The notes: generated by a model from the letters alone, not told the origin. A stretch of DNA of 64,000 nt from Soonwooa sp023440705 (GCA_023440705.1 JAEXRP010000110.1:26148-90147); one strand, 5' to 3'; numbered from the stretch's first letter, positions 51,092 through 60,279 are shown. Made by a program: numbers and translations.

Positions 51092-51706
51092 ATGAAAAAA
51101 AATTTAAGTTTTATGCTAAGTGGCTTTGCCATTTTAGCTCATTCGCAATGCAACATTATTGGCCAAAATACGATACATGTCAATGCGAAAAAAAGTTTCA
51201 AAGTAGAGAAAGAAAATGCACAATGCGATGATTGTTATCAATGGACAGTTAAGGGAAAAGACAATCTCATTGAAAGCGATAACAGAAAGAGCCTTGTTGA
51301 CATTATAGCCAAAAAGGAGGAAAACTTCACCTTGAATCTAAGAGTCTTTACAAGTTCTGGAATCGAGCAGTGTAGTCGATATGTTAAAGTAGAAACCGTA
51401 CCTACTGCCGTTGATAATGCAGCCTCGACACTAGCCGACTCAGATTGCGAAATATCATCTATGAACTATACAGAAGTTAAATACGGAGAAGGAAAAGTAG
51501 TTTTGATCCCTGAACAAGATAACCCAAACTTCTCTTACAGATGGTCGACAATCTATAAAGATGGGAACAAAGCGAATTCAAAAGATAAAATTGCTCAATT
51601 CAATTACAATAGTAGTAATCCCATTGACAAAATTAATCTTATTATGTCAACTAGCAAATGCACAAAGCTTTCAGTACGAACTTATAAAGAAGAATTTTGG
51701 CAATAG
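51092..51706 (+). CDS. Secreted protein of unknown function
   Basis: 204 aa. Signal peptide (MKKNLSFMLSGFAILAHSQ); a first region with paired Cys (CDDCYQWTVKGKDNLIESDN) and a second with FSYRWSTIYKDGN, which look like two PKD/Ig-like beta domains (W in each core). I do not recognise a family. It lies 28 bp after the carboxylase gene, perhaps read with it, and ends in a terminator. Confidence 0.7.
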   Translation: MKKNLSFMLSGFAILAHSQCNIIGQNTIHVNAKKSFKVEKENAQCDDCYQWTVKGKDNLIESDNRKSLVDIIAKKEENFTLNLRVFTSSGIEQCSRYVKVETVPTAVDNAASTLADSDCEISSMNYTEVKYGEGKVVLIPEQDNPNFSYRWSTIYKDGNKANSKDKIAQFNYNSSNPIDKINLIMSTSKCTKLSVRTYKEEFWQ

Positions 51707-51723
51707 AGTTCTTCAAAATCATT

Positions 51724-51753
51724 AAAAGCCTTTCCTTCTGAGAGGCTTTTTTT
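51724..51753 (+). terminator. Intrinsic terminator
   Basis: AAAAGCCT, loop, AGGCTTTTTTT after the secreted-protein gene. Confidence 0.82.
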
Positions 51754-51846
51754 ATGGCTTGATTTAAATAAAATTTATTCATACTTAAAATATTTTTAAA
51801 CTTTATTAAAATAATTTTTAACTTTATCAAAAATAATTTCAAAATA

Positions 51847-52113
51847 ATGAAACTTCCAATCTTTTGTCCAAGCTGCGAATCAACGCTGCGTGTCAGTCAA
51901 ATGACTTGCGGAACCTGCAGCACTGTGGTCAATGGAGACTATGACTTACCACTTTACTTAAAGCTAAACCGCGACGAGCAAGATTTCATCCTAGAATTTT
52001 TTCTAAACAGTGGTAGCATCAAAGAAATGGCAAAACAAGCAGAACTCTCCTACCCGACCATGCGCAACAAAATGGACGACCTCATCGAAAAAATAAAAAA
52101 CCTAAAATCATAA
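51847..52113 (+). CDS. DUF2089 family zinc-ribbon/HTH protein
   Basis: 88 aa. Two CxxC knuckles (CPSCESTLRVSQMTCGTC) form a zinc ribbon; then NRDEQDFILEFFLNSGSIKEM and an HTH-like helix (AELSYPTMRNKMDDLIEKI). Probably a small DNA-binding regulator. The first gene of a three-gene operon with a multi-TM protein and a hydrolase (3 and 10 bp gaps), which it may control. Confidence 0.88.
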   Translation: MKLPIFCPSCESTLRVSQMTCGTCSTVVNGDYDLPLYLKLNRDEQDFILEFFLNSGSIKEMAKQAELSYPTMRNKMDDLIEKIKNLKS

Positions 52114-52116
52114 CCT

Positions 52117-52701
52117 ATGTACTGGACATATATTTTTAATCCGCTTGCCAAGATATCATCAAAAGCCTTTATGCTAATTGGTCTTATATCTGCCGTTATT
52201 GGTTCCTTTATCTCCCAATTTTATTTTACAATTTATGATGGGCTAATCGATGCGCACACATATTATTTGCTGACTTATGCGCAAGCCATTACAGCCAATA
52301 TGATTAATATTATTTTGCCTTGTATTTTGCTTTTTATTTTAGGACGAATCATCAATCCAAAAACCAGAATGATTGACGTTCTTAATACCTCTTTTCTGTA
52401 CCGGATTCCAATTTACATTTTTCCATTATTTACAAATCTTCCTGCAATGAAAAGTATTGAAGCAAAAATAAATGATCCATCAATAGGCATTAGAAATATT
52501 CAATTTTCTCCTGACGAAACTGGCACAATTGTTTGGGTTTCCATTCTTAGTATTGCTTTAATAACCTATGCAATTACTTTAATGTTTTTCGGTTTTAAGA
52601 CTGCGACTAACGCTAAGAAAACGTGGCATTATATAGCTTTCGCTGGTGTTTTTATTATTGGTGAAATATTAAGTAAAATCATTATTCGTTCAATGTTATA
52701 A
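52117..52701 (+). CDS. Multi-TM membrane protein, Yip1-like
   Basis: 194 aa with five TM segments (about 15-37, 55-78, 85-100, 135-155, 168-188). MYWTYIFNPLAKISSKAFMLI start is like bacterial YIP1-family proteins of Bacteroidota. No catalytic residues are seen. It sits between the DUF2089 regulator and the secreted hydrolase; function unknown. Confidence 0.68.
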   Translation: MYWTYIFNPLAKISSKAFMLIGLISAVIGSFISQFYFTIYDGLIDAHTYYLLTYAQAITANMINIILPCILLFILGRIINPKTRMIDVLNTSFLYRIPIYIFPLFTNLPAMKSIEAKINDPSIGIRNIQFSPDETGTIVWVSILSIALITYAITLMFFGFKTATNAKKTWHYIAFAGVFIIGEILSKIIIRSML

Positions 52702-52711
52702 AATTCAACTC

Positions 52712-54067
52712 ATGAAAAAATTAGTTTTTACATTCAGTTTTTTGTTATTAAATGTTATGATTTTTGCGCAAACTATTATTGGAAGTTGGCAAGGCGAACT
52801 AGAATTTTCAGGCCAAAAACTTCCGTTAATTTTTAATCTTAGTGGTACTTCAGAAAACTTAATAGCAACAATGGATAGCCCCAAACAAGGCGCAAAAGGT
52901 ATTCCTATCGAAAAAGCTAGTTTTAATAATAATCAACTAAATCTAGTTTCAGAAAAACTAAATATCACTTATCTCGGTATTTTTAAAGACAATAAAATCA
53001 CTGGAAAGTTTATGCAGAGTGGCTTAAGCTTTGATCTGATATTGACACCTTATTCAGGAAATGAAAATGCGGTTCTCGACCGACCACAAACACCAAAACC
53101 TCCTTTCGATTATTTCACCGAAAATATTAGTTTTAAAAACCAAAAAGACGGTAATACACTTGCAGGAACTATTAGTCTTCCGAAGGATAAAAAAGATTTT
53201 CCAATTGCAATTTTAATAACAGGTTCTGGCGCTCAAAACCGAGATGAGGAAATTGCTGGTCACAAACCTTTCGCGGTTATCGCAGATGATTTTGCTAAAA
53301 AAGGAATCGGAACATTAAGACTTGATGATCGCGGTATCGGCGAATCTTCGGTTGGTTCTCGCAACGACACATCCGCTAACTTCGCTGGCGACATTGATGC
53401 CGCTGTAGATTTTTTATTAAAACGTGGTTACAAAAATATAGGTTTGGTTGGTCATAGCGAAGGTGGTATGATTGCACCAATGGTCGCGGTTAAAAATCTA
53501 AATGTAAAATTTATTGTTTCGCTTGCTGGTCCTGGCGTTGCGATCAATCAATTGATGTATCAACAAAACGAAGATATTCTAAAACAAGCTGGACTTCCCG
53601 AAGATATCGTAAAAAAAGATTTGGAGCAGAAAAAAGCGATGTTTGATTACATTGCAAATTATAAAGGCAAAAATATTACTGTTAACTTTTCTGATTTTTT
53701 GACGAAAACATTTCCTAATTTAAATCCACAAGAAAAAACTGCATATTCTCAACTAACACAGCCTTGGATGGCATATTTTCTTCAATATAAACCTGTAGAA
53801 AACTGGTCTAAAATCAAAATCCCTGTATTAGCGCTTAACGGAAGTTTAGATTTACAAGTTTCTGCTAAACCAAATCTAGAAGCCATTAAAATGGCTTTAA
53901 CTAAAGCAGGCAACAAAAATTTTAAAACTGAAGAAATTACTGGTCTCAATCATCTTTTCCAAACAGCTAAAACGGGAAGTGTTGTTGAATACGGAGAAAT
54001 AACAGAAACTATTTCACCGAAAATTTTAGATATAGTTTCGAGCTGGATTTTAGGCTTAAAAAATTAA
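52712..54067 (+). CDS. Secreted alpha/beta-hydrolase
   Basis: 451 aa. Signal peptide (MKKLVFTFSFLLLNVMIFAQ), an N-terminal beta-rich domain of about 110 residues (GSWQGELEFSGQKLPLIFNL), then an S9/S33-like hydrolase: ILITGSGAQNRDEE, DDRGIGES, nucleophile elbow GHSEGG (Ser about 249), Asp in LALNGSLDLQV, His in LNHLFQ. Probably a periplasmic esterase or peptidase; substrate unknown. Last gene of the DUF2089 operon. Confidence 0.88.
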   Translation: MKKLVFTFSFLLLNVMIFAQTIIGSWQGELEFSGQKLPLIFNLSGTSENLIATMDSPKQGAKGIPIEKASFNNNQLNLVSEKLNITYLGIFKDNKITGKFMQSGLSFDLILTPYSGNENAVLDRPQTPKPPFDYFTENISFKNQKDGNTLAGTISLPKDKKDFPIAILITGSGAQNRDEEIAGHKPFAVIADDFAKKGIGTLRLDDRGIGESSVGSRNDTSANFAGDIDAAVDFLLKRGYKNIGLVGHSEGGMIAPMVAVKNLNVKFIVSLAGPGVAINQLMYQQNEDILKQAGLPEDIVKKDLEQKKAMFDYIANYKGKNITVNFSDFLTKTFPNLNPQEKTAYSQLTQPWMAYFLQYKPVENWSKIKIPVLALNGSLDLQVSAKPNLEAIKMALTKAGNKNFKTEEITGLNHLFQTAKTGSVVEYGEITETISPKILDIVSSWILGLKN

Positions 54068-54074
54068 TTTTCAG

Positions 54075-54082
54075 TACTTTTG
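54075..54082 (+). promoter_or_regulatory. -7 box of the HAD gene
   Basis: TACTTTTG 24 bp before the HAD ATG. No matching -33 TTG. Confidence 0.4.
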
Positions 54083-54105
54083 CAATTAGTAAAAATGAAA
54101 GAAAA

Positions 54106-54768
54106 ATGAGTCTAAAAGCCGTATTATTTGATATGGATGGTGTTATCGTTGACACCGAACCATTGCACAGAAAAGCTTATTTCGGGATGTTCAAACATTA
54201 TGGTATGGATGTCAGCGAAGAGTTGTTCAAAACATTTACAGGTCGAACAACCGATAGCGTTTGTTTAGAGTTAATTGATAAATACAATCTCGACGCCCAA
54301 AAGGAAGAATTGGTAAAAAAGAAACGCGAAATCTTCAAGGAACTTTTCGACAACGATCCAGAATTTGATTTACTTCCTGGTGTAAGAAGTTTAATCCAAC
54401 ATTATTTTGACAATAACATCAAATTAGTTTTAGCGTCATCGGCTTCTAACACGACGATTGAAATGGTTTTTAATAAATTTGAATTAGATCCATTTTTCAT
54501 TGGAAAAATCAGTGGCGCCGATCTTAAAGAATCAAAACCTCATCCAGAAATATTTCTTCGTGCTGCCGAAATCGCCAACGAACCGATTGAACATTGTATG
54601 GTGATTGAAGATTCAACCAACGGAATTTTGGCATCTCATCGAGCTGGTATTTTTTGCGCCGCTTACAAAAGCGAACATACTTTGGGGCAAGATTATACAC
54701 TAGCCAATACTTTAGTTGACAATTATAAAGAATTGGAACTATCTAAAATTGCAAAACATTTTAATTAA
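54106..54768 (+). CDS. HAD-superfamily hydrolase, beta-phosphoglucomutase-like
   Basis: 220 aa. Motif I FDMDGVIVDTEP (nucleophile Asp and general acid Asp), motif II VLASSAS, motif III Lys in ESKPHPEIF, motif IV VIEDSTNGI. Cap domain at about residues 18-90 of C1 type. Acts on a phosphorylated sugar or other small phosphate; a mutase or phosphatase, not decided. The stop overlaps the convergent LysR gene stop by 4 nt. Confidence 0.9.
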   Translation: MSLKAVLFDMDGVIVDTEPLHRKAYFGMFKHYGMDVSEELFKTFTGRTTDSVCLELIDKYNLDAQKEELVKKKREIFKELFDNDPEFDLLPGVRSLIQHYFDNNIKLVLASSASNTTIEMVFNKFELDPFFIGKISGADLKESKPHPEIFLRAAEIANEPIEHCMVIEDSTNGILASHRAGIFCAAYKSEHTLGQDYTLANTLVDNYKELELSKIAKHFN

Positions 54769-55661
54769 AAATCAGCCTTGCGAAAAATGTCTTTAATCTG
54801 ATTAATTTCATCGAGATTGCGAGGCTTTTTTCTTATTCCAAAATAAAGTGTATTCTCAATTTTGTTGATACCGTCCCATGCGATTTCGATTTTATCTTCG
54901 TCAAGATGATTTTTGCATAAAAAATCAGGAACAATCGCAAAACCCTCACCAATGCTCAAACATCGAATAATCGAGCAAATATTTGGCACAATATAATTTG
55001 GTTTAAAATCTGGATGTCTATTAAAATTAGCTTGCCAAAAACGGTGCAAATGTTCCATATCGGCAGCAGTGCTGTACCAAATTTGTTGCTTTAGCCAAGC
55101 TTCGGCTTCTTCAATTTTATTTTGAGAAAGAAGCTTTTTTAAAACCTGAGTTTCCGTATTCTTTCCATTAATTAAAACAATTTTTTCTTGCGAAAACGGA
55201 TCAAATTCTAATGTTCTTAAATTTGTTTTTCCAGGCGTAATAATTAAATCCAATAAACCTTTGTCCAAATCAGAAAACATCTGCTCATACAATCCAAAGC
55301 GAATAATAACATTAAAATCAAAAGTCGGAATATACTTTTCTAATGTAAACTGGAAAGTTTCAAAACACATTCCGATACTGATTGTTGGACGTTCTGTTTT
55401 GGTGGTTTTATGAAAAGCTTGTTCAGCTGTTTCTAATTTCAAAAGTGGTTCTACCGTGAAATTATACAGGATCTGCGCCTTTTCTGTTGGCACTAATTTC
55501 TTTCCAACTCGATCAAACAAAGCATAACCAACATAAGCTTCCAAAGAACTGATGTGCAAACTAACGCCCGGCTGAGAAATAAACAAATTACGCGCAGCAA
55601 CAGTAAAAGACTGTGTTTCGTAAACGGATTTAAACGTCCGAAGCCATTCAAGGTTTAACAT
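54765..55661 (-). CDS. LysR-family transcriptional regulator
   Basis: 298 aa. N-terminal winged HTH (NLEWLRTFKSVYETQSFTVAARNLFISQPGVS split around residues 3-35) and a periplasmic-binding-like effector domain. Divergent from the mdaB-like gene, 100 bp apart, so it probably controls that quinone reductase together with itself, as usual in LysR pairs. Inducer unknown. Confidence 0.92.
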   Translation of the reverse strand: MLNLEWLRTFKSVYETQSFTVAARNLFISQPGVSLHISSLEAYVGYALFDRVGKKLVPTEKAQILYNFTVEPLLKLETAEQAFHKTTKTERPTISIGMCFETFQFTLEKYIPTFDFNVIIRFGLYEQMFSDLDKGLLDLIITPGKTNLRTLEFDPFSQEKIVLINGKNTETQVLKKLLSQNKIEEAEAWLKQQIWYSTAADMEHLHRFWQANFNRHPDFKPNYIVPNICSIIRCLSIGEGFAIVPDFLCKNHLDEDKIEIAWDGINKIENTLYFGIRKKPRNLDEINQIKDIFRKADF

Positions 55662-55681
55662 TAATCATTATTTTAATGATG

Positions 55682-55718
55682 CAAATGTATAAATTAAATT
55701 ATTTTTATAATACATAAA
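55682..55718. promoter_or_regulatory. LysR promoter box and possible operator
   Basis: Minus-strand -7 box TACATTTG (55682-55689) 20 bp before the LysR ATG. TTTAT-N5-ATAAA (55704-55718) is a symmetric AT-rich site in the divergent gap, like a T-N11-A operator. Weak, since the region is AT-rich anyway. Confidence 0.35.
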
Positions 55719-55761
55719 TCTCACCGAACTTTGCAGAACAAATTTGAAAACAAAAAAAATA

Positions 55762-56391
55762 ATGAAAGTATTTATCATCAACGGAGGACAAAAATTCGCG
55801 CATTCGGGAGGAGAATTTAATAATACATTAAGCAATTGGACTGCTAATTTTCTAGAAGAGAACAGCATTGAATTTCGGATAACGAACGTTAATGACGATT
55901 TTGATGCTTTTTTAGAAGTCGAAAATTACAAATGGGCTGATATCATTATTTATCATTTTCCTGTTTGGTGGTTCCAAGTTCCGAATCGGCTGAAGTTGTA
56001 TATTGACGACGTTTTTACAGCAGGTCACAACAACGGCATCTACGCTAATGACGGGCGCTCTAGCAAAAACCCAGCTATTAATTACGGAAAAGGCGGCCTG
56101 ATGCATGGCAAAAAATATATGGTTACAACAAGCTGGAACGCGCCAGACACTGCTTTCACGCTAGAAGGTGAATTTTTTGACCAACATCCCATTGACGATT
56201 CAATCTTATTTGGATTTCATAAAATGAATGAATTTACAGGAATGACGAGAATCGAAGGCTTCCATTTTCATGATTTAGAAAAAAATGCAACTCCCGAACG
56301 AATCGAGAATTATTATAAAGGATACCAACAACATTTAGAACTAATTTTTAAACAAAAAGCTGTTAAAAAAGAGAATTGTTTGGCAGATTAA
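55762..56391 (+). CDS. NAD(P)H quinone oxidoreductase, MdaB-like flavodoxin fold
   Basis: 209 aa from the ATG at 55762 (MKVFIINGGQKFAHSGGEFN); an upstream TTG would add six residues. FMN/FAD-binding flavodoxin-like fold with the HFPVWWFQVPNRLKLYIDDVF and NYGKGGLMHGKKYMVTTSWNAP stretches of MdaB. Cytoplasmic two-electron quinone reductase for oxidative or quinone stress. Divergent from the LysR gene. Confidence 0.9.
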   Translation: MKVFIINGGQKFAHSGGEFNNTLSNWTANFLEENSIEFRITNVNDDFDAFLEVENYKWADIIIYHFPVWWFQVPNRLKLYIDDVFTAGHNNGIYANDGRSSKNPAINYGKGGLMHGKKYMVTTSWNAPDTAFTLEGEFFDQHPIDDSILFGFHKMNEFTGMTRIEGFHFHDLEKNATPERIENYYKGYQQHLELIFKQKAVKKENCLAD

Positions 56392-56529
56392 GTATTAAAA
56401 ATATTTAAACAAAACTAAATATGCTTGTTATAATCCTAAGCATATCCGTCAAACATTAAATTTTAACACTACAATCCATTGACAATCAGTTATATTTCCG
56501 TATATTAGGTATAACCAAATTCACTAGTC

Positions 56530-57084
56530 ATGTATGTAGATAGAAAAATTTTAGAGGAAAAAAATGATAAAGAATTAGAACTTTACATTTCTCCAAACGA
56601 TCGATATGTTTCAAAATCGATTGAATATGCTTTTAATATTTTAAAAAATAGAGGTCGCAGATTTAGCTTGCAAGAGGAAGAGCAAATCCGACATCTTATT
56701 GATGATAAAAAGAAAGCTGAGGAAATCCACATCCACGAAAATCATATAAAAGCTGGGAATCTTGTTTATCTTTCTGGCGCGATAGGCATAGGAATTTTCA
56801 TTTGGAAGTTCGATCAATTACCACATCCAGCCTATAATGTTATTCCATTTTTAGCTTTGGTAGTGATTTTTGCAATGGGATATCTTATGCAAAAAGGCGT
56901 CGACTGGATGAGATTTATTTTGCTAGGATTTGTTGTTGTCGGGACTCTAGCAATGCCAATTGTTGTGATGAATATCCTTAATGACCCAATCTTAACAATT
57001 GCAAATGCAGTGCAAGGCGTTTTACAAATTTGGGCATTAGTTTTAATGTTTAAAATCCCAGAAAATTGTAGAAATAAAGATTAA
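56530..57084 (+). CDS. Membrane protein of unknown function
   Basis: 184 aa. Soluble, charged N-terminus (about 70 residues, with EKNDKELELYISPNDRYVSKS and an Arg-rich helix), then four TM segments to the end. I do not recognise a family. Conserved-looking start ISPNDRYVSKSIEYAF may be a small tail-to-membrane regulatory domain. Single gene with terminator; no promoter match seen. Confidence 0.68.
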   Translation: MYVDRKILEEKNDKELELYISPNDRYVSKSIEYAFNILKNRGRRFSLQEEEQIRHLIDDKKKAEEIHIHENHIKAGNLVYLSGAIGIGIFIWKFDQLPHPAYNVIPFLALVVIFAMGYLMQKGVDWMRFILLGFVVVGTLAMPIVVMNILNDPILTIANAVQGVLQIWALVLMFKIPENCRNKD

Positions 57085-57115
57085 AAAAAGGCAGGAAAAT
57101 TATTCCTGCCTTTTC
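57085..57115. terminator. Bidirectional terminator
   Basis: AAAAGGCAGGAA, AATTA, TTCCTGCCTTTT between convergent genes. Confidence 0.85.
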
Positions 57116-57120
57116 TATTT

Positions 57121-58512
57121 TTAATAACCTAAAAGTTTCAGTACATCTTGCGGCTGTTGTGCTTCCTGAAAGACTTTATAAGTAAAATTTCCTTCTTCGT
57201 CTTGATCGATCAAAATATGTTTTGGCTGAGGAATCAAACAATGATGCACGCCTCCATAACCACTAATCGTATCTTGATAAGCTCCCGTGTGGAAGAAACC
57301 AATATACAAAGGCTTTGTATCGTTATATACTGGTAAATATATTGCGTTGGTATGTTGCTCTGAGTTGTAATAATCATCCGAATCACAAGTCAATCCACCA
57401 AGGAAAACTCTTTCGTAAGTGTCGTCCCAACGGTTAAGCGGAAGCATGATAAAGTGACGAGAAATCGCCCAAGTATCCGGCAAAGTCGTCATGAAAGATG
57501 AGTCAATCATATTCCATTTTTCTCTATCATTTTGACGCTTCTGAGAAACGATTCTATAAAGCGTAGCGCCACTTTCACCTACTGTAAAACTACCAAACTC
57601 GGTATAGATATTTGGAGCTTCAACGCCTTCTTCTTCACAGAATTTTTTAATTTGAGAAACGATTTCGTCAATCATATATTGATAATCGTAATCAAAATTC
57701 AAAGATGTTTTAATCGGGAAACCACCACCAATATTTAATGAATCAACTTCTGGTGCAATCTTCTTAAGACGTGCATAAACGCGAAGACATTTATACAATT
57801 CGTTCCAATAATACGACGTATCTTTAATACCAGTATTAATGAAGAAATGCAACATTTTTAGTCTAGCATTCGGGTGTTCAGCAATTTTTTGACTGTAATA
57901 AGGGATGATGTCGCGGTAACCAATTCCTAATCGAGAAGTATAAAATTCGAATTTTGGTTCTTCTTCCGACGCAATACGAATCCCGATATTAAAGGTTGTA
58001 TCGATGCTTTCTGTAAGTTTATCCAACTCACGATAGTTATCCAAAATCGGTGTAATATTTTCAAAACCTGAATTGATCATATCCGAAATTCTCGTCAAAT
58101 AATCATCGGTCTTAAAACCATTACAAATCACTTCGATACTCTTATCAAACTTTCCTTTGTCGTGAAGACTTTTAACAATGTCCATGTCAAACGCTGACGA
58201 CGTCTCAATAGAAATATCATTCTTAATTGCTTCCTCTAGCACAAACGCAAAATGACTTGACTTTGTACAATAACAATAGCGATAATTCTTCTGATAATCG
58301 TGCTTGTCAAAAGCTTCTTTGAACCAAGCTTTTGCACGTTGGATATTTTGAGAAATTTTCGGAAGATAATTGAGTTTTAAAGGTGTTCCGTATTTTTCGA
58401 CAACCTCCATTAAAGGAATATCGTGAAAGGTCAACTTATTCTCCTCAACATTGAATTCTTGTGTAGGAAAATAAAGGGTCTGGTCAATTAACTCCGAATA
58501 TTTTATTTTCAT
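57121..58512 (-). CDS. speA: Arginine decarboxylase, short flavobacterial form
   Basis: 463 aa, fold-type III PLP decarboxylase (TIM barrel plus C-terminal beta domain). PLP-lysine motif YCTKSSHF with Lys84; glycine-rich phosphate loop NIGGGFPI; substrate-site region LGGLTCDSDDYY and YQDTISGYGG. Much shorter than E. coli SpeA (658 aa), the usual form in this phylum. Makes agmatine for polyamine (spermidine) synthesis. The substrate is assigned by family likeness; ornithine or carboxynorspermidine are less likely. Confidence 0.85.
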   Translation of the reverse strand: MKIKYSELIDQTLYFPTQEFNVEENKLTFHDIPLMEVVEKYGTPLKLNYLPKISQNIQRAKAWFKEAFDKHDYQKNYRYCYCTKSSHFAFVLEEAIKNDISIETSSAFDMDIVKSLHDKGKFDKSIEVICNGFKTDDYLTRISDMINSGFENITPILDNYRELDKLTESIDTTFNIGIRIASEEEPKFEFYTSRLGIGYRDIIPYYSQKIAEHPNARLKMLHFFINTGIKDTSYYWNELYKCLRVYARLKKIAPEVDSLNIGGGFPIKTSLNFDYDYQYMIDEIVSQIKKFCEEEGVEAPNIYTEFGSFTVGESGATLYRIVSQKRQNDREKWNMIDSSFMTTLPDTWAISRHFIMLPLNRWDDTYERVFLGGLTCDSDDYYNSEQHTNAIYLPVYNDTKPLYIGFFHTGAYQDTISGYGGVHHCLIPQPKHILIDQDEEGNFTYKVFQEAQQPQDVLKLLGY

Positions 58513-58546
58513 TTCTTAAATCCTGATTTTACAAATTATACGTCTA

Positions 58547-58583
58547 CAAAATTAAATAAAAAAAGATGCCAAATGCACCTTTT
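58547..58583 (-). promoter_or_regulatory. thiN terminator overlapping the speA promoter box
   Basis: Minus strand AAAAGGTGC, ATTTG, GCATCTTTT, then T run (58556-58583) ends thiN. Directly after it lies TAATTTTG (58547-58554), a -7 box 35 bp before the speA ATG. Confidence 0.5.
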
Positions 58584-58602
58584 AATATTTTTTATGATAA
58601 AC

Positions 58603-59217
58603 TTAATGTCCAACAAAAATTAGGAGATTCCCTTTTTCATATTTTATCGTAACCACATCATTTTCAGCAATATTACGCGTTCCGATGCGCTCTCCTATTT
58701 TTAAGTTTTCTTTGTAAAGTGGCCACTTCAATCCTTTTGTCGTAATACTTTCGGCTTTTGGAAACGGAAAAAGTGAAATCATTTTTCCTTTAACACCAGA
58801 AATTTCAAAACTTTTTGGAATAAAATAATAACTCGAAAACTCATCAAAAAACTGAATCTTCATTTTGGATTTCATAAAATCTGCAACGCTTAAGTTTCCT
58901 AAAAAATGATCCATTTCGCCACCGCTTCCACCGTAAACATCAACATTTTCAATTCCTTTTTCTAAAATAATTTCTAATGCTTTTTGGAAATCGGTTTTGT
59001 TTTGATCGGGCGTTTCTATGAATTTTTTGTCAACCAAATCTAATCGTTCATGCGAATCAAAATCTCCAGAAATAAAATCTAATTTTGAAACAATTTCTGA
59101 ATCAAATTTTAAAAGATAATTCAATGCACCATCTGTACAAGCAACCAAATCATATTGAGAAAAGTCACCTAAATTTTTCGGTGGTTCTCCATTTATATAA
59201 AGCAATGCTTTCTTCAT
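58603..59217 (-). CDS. thiN: Thiamine pyrophosphokinase
   Basis: 204 aa. MKKALLYINGEPP start, CTDGALNYLL, FISGDFDS, TPDQNKTDFQKAL (the ATP/Mg site) and GGSGGEMDHFLGNL. Converts thiamine to thiamine diphosphate, the cofactor of the PdhB-containing complex elsewhere in the window. Overlaps the DUF1801 stop by 4 nt; last gene of the operon adenosyltransferase-DUF1801-thiN. Confidence 0.93.
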   Translation of the reverse strand: MKKALLYINGEPPKNLGDFSQYDLVACTDGALNYLLKFDSEIVSKLDFISGDFDSHERLDLVDKKFIETPDQNKTDFQKALEIILEKGIENVDVYGGSGGEMDHFLGNLSVADFMKSKMKIQFFDEFSSYYFIPKSFEISGVKGKMISLFPFPKAESITTKGLKWPLYKENLKIGERIGTRNIAENDVVTIKYEKGNLLIFVGH

Positions 59218-59585
59218 TTTTTCGGCGTTTTAATAATTCCTTTTCTAAAAAGATCCAAAGTATTTTGCAGAATTTCTTCAATTAAATCAATTTGCAAATC
59301 TTCGTTTGGATTAATAAGCAAAATTCCAGCTCGTTTTCTATCTTCCATCAGCAACCTTTCATCGCGCAAAAGATTAGCATCCATAATAGAAATATAGGGC
59401 ATTTTGAGAGATTTATGAAACCACAAATAGCACAACATTTTACCTTTATAATAAAAGAATGGAAGCTTGTATTTCCATTCTGGCGTTATGTTTTCGTCTT
59501 GTTTGAGGATAATTTGTCTTAATGCTAAATAAACTTCTCTAAGTTCTGGAGGTTGATTTTCGTAAAACTGCTCAAGCTCTGTCAT
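59214..59585 (-). CDS. DUF1801 domain-containing protein
   Basis: 123 aa from the ATG at 59585 (MTELEQFYENQPPELREVYL); a longer frame would overlap the adenosyltransferase gene deeply. LRQIILKQDENITPEWKYKLPFFYYKGKMLCYL is the DUF1801 (YdhG-like) pattern. Cytoplasmic, function unknown. Overlaps the genes on both sides (14 and 4 nt), so it is coupled in translation. Confidence 0.88.
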   Translation of the reverse strand: MTELEQFYENQPPELREVYLALRQIILKQDENITPEWKYKLPFFYYKGKMLCYLWFHKSLKMPYISIMDANLLRDERLLMEDRKRAGILLINPNEDLQIDLIEEILQNTLDLFRKGIIKTPKK

Positions 59586-60150
59586 TCGGATTCCAATATT
59601 CTTCTGGCTCGTTTTCGATTTTTGAAATATATCTCGACAATACAAAAAGATAATCCGAAAGACGATTTAAATATTTTATCAATTCTGGACGAACTTCTTC
59701 GGATTCATTCAAGAAAACCATACTTCTCTCCGCTCTTCTGCAAACGGTTCTTGCTACGTGAAAATGAGTTGCCGCTTTTCCACCTCCAGGCAAAATAAAA
59801 TATTGAAGCGGTTCCAATTCTTCTTCGAAAGCATCAATCCAATTTTCTAATTCTTCAATTTCTTTTTCAGAAATTACCAATGGTAATCTAGCTTTTCCGT
59901 TTGCTAAAAACAATTTATCAATTGGTGTCGCCGCTTCGGAACCCACTGTAAACAAGTCAAATTGAATTTTCTTCAATTGTTCTAAAACTCGAGAGTCTGT
60001 AACATAAGATTTCGCAACTCCAATAAAAGCATTGAGTTCATCGATGTTTCCGTAAGATTCTACACGCGAGCTCGCTTTAGAAATTCTAGTTCCGCCGTAC
60101 AAACCAGTTTCGCCTTTGTCGCCCGTTTTTGTATATACTTTGAATGTCAT
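59572..60150 (-). CDS. Cob(I)alamin adenosyltransferase, PduO type
   Basis: 192 aa from the ATG at 60150 (MTFKVYTKTGDKGETGLYGG); an upstream in-frame start adds 22 unlikely residues. The ATP site TKTGDKGETGL, ESYGNIDELNAFIG, FILPGGGKAATHFHVARTVCRRAER and NRLSDYLFVLSRY are complete. Makes adenosylcobalamin from cobalamin and ATP. First gene of the overlapping three-gene operon. Confidence 0.93.
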   Translation of the reverse strand: MTFKVYTKTGDKGETGLYGGTRISKASSRVESYGNIDELNAFIGVAKSYVTDSRVLEQLKKIQFDLFTVGSEAATPIDKLFLANGKARLPLVISEKEIEELENWIDAFEEELEPLQYFILPGGGKAATHFHVARTVCRRAERSMVFLNESEEVRPELIKYLNRLSDYLFVLSRYISKIENEPEEYWNPNDRA

Positions 60151-60229
60151 ATTTATAGAATTAAAGTCTAAAAATACGCATTTTAAACAGTTTAACAAGA
60201 TTATATTTTTTATCAACGTATGTCCAAAG

Positions 60230-60263
60230 TTTTGTTACATTTGTCCATAATAATGTAACAAAA
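60230..60263. promoter_or_regulatory. Perfect 12-bp inverted repeat (operator candidate)
   Basis: TTTTGTTACATT (60230-60241), 10-nt spacer, AATGTAACAAAA (60252-60263) in the divergent gap between the adenosyltransferase gene and the copper cluster. It lies 17 bp before the copper-cluster -7 box, in the -33 zone, so a bound repressor or activator would act there. Confidence 0.6.
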
Positions 60264-60279
60264 GTCCAACGAATCAATT

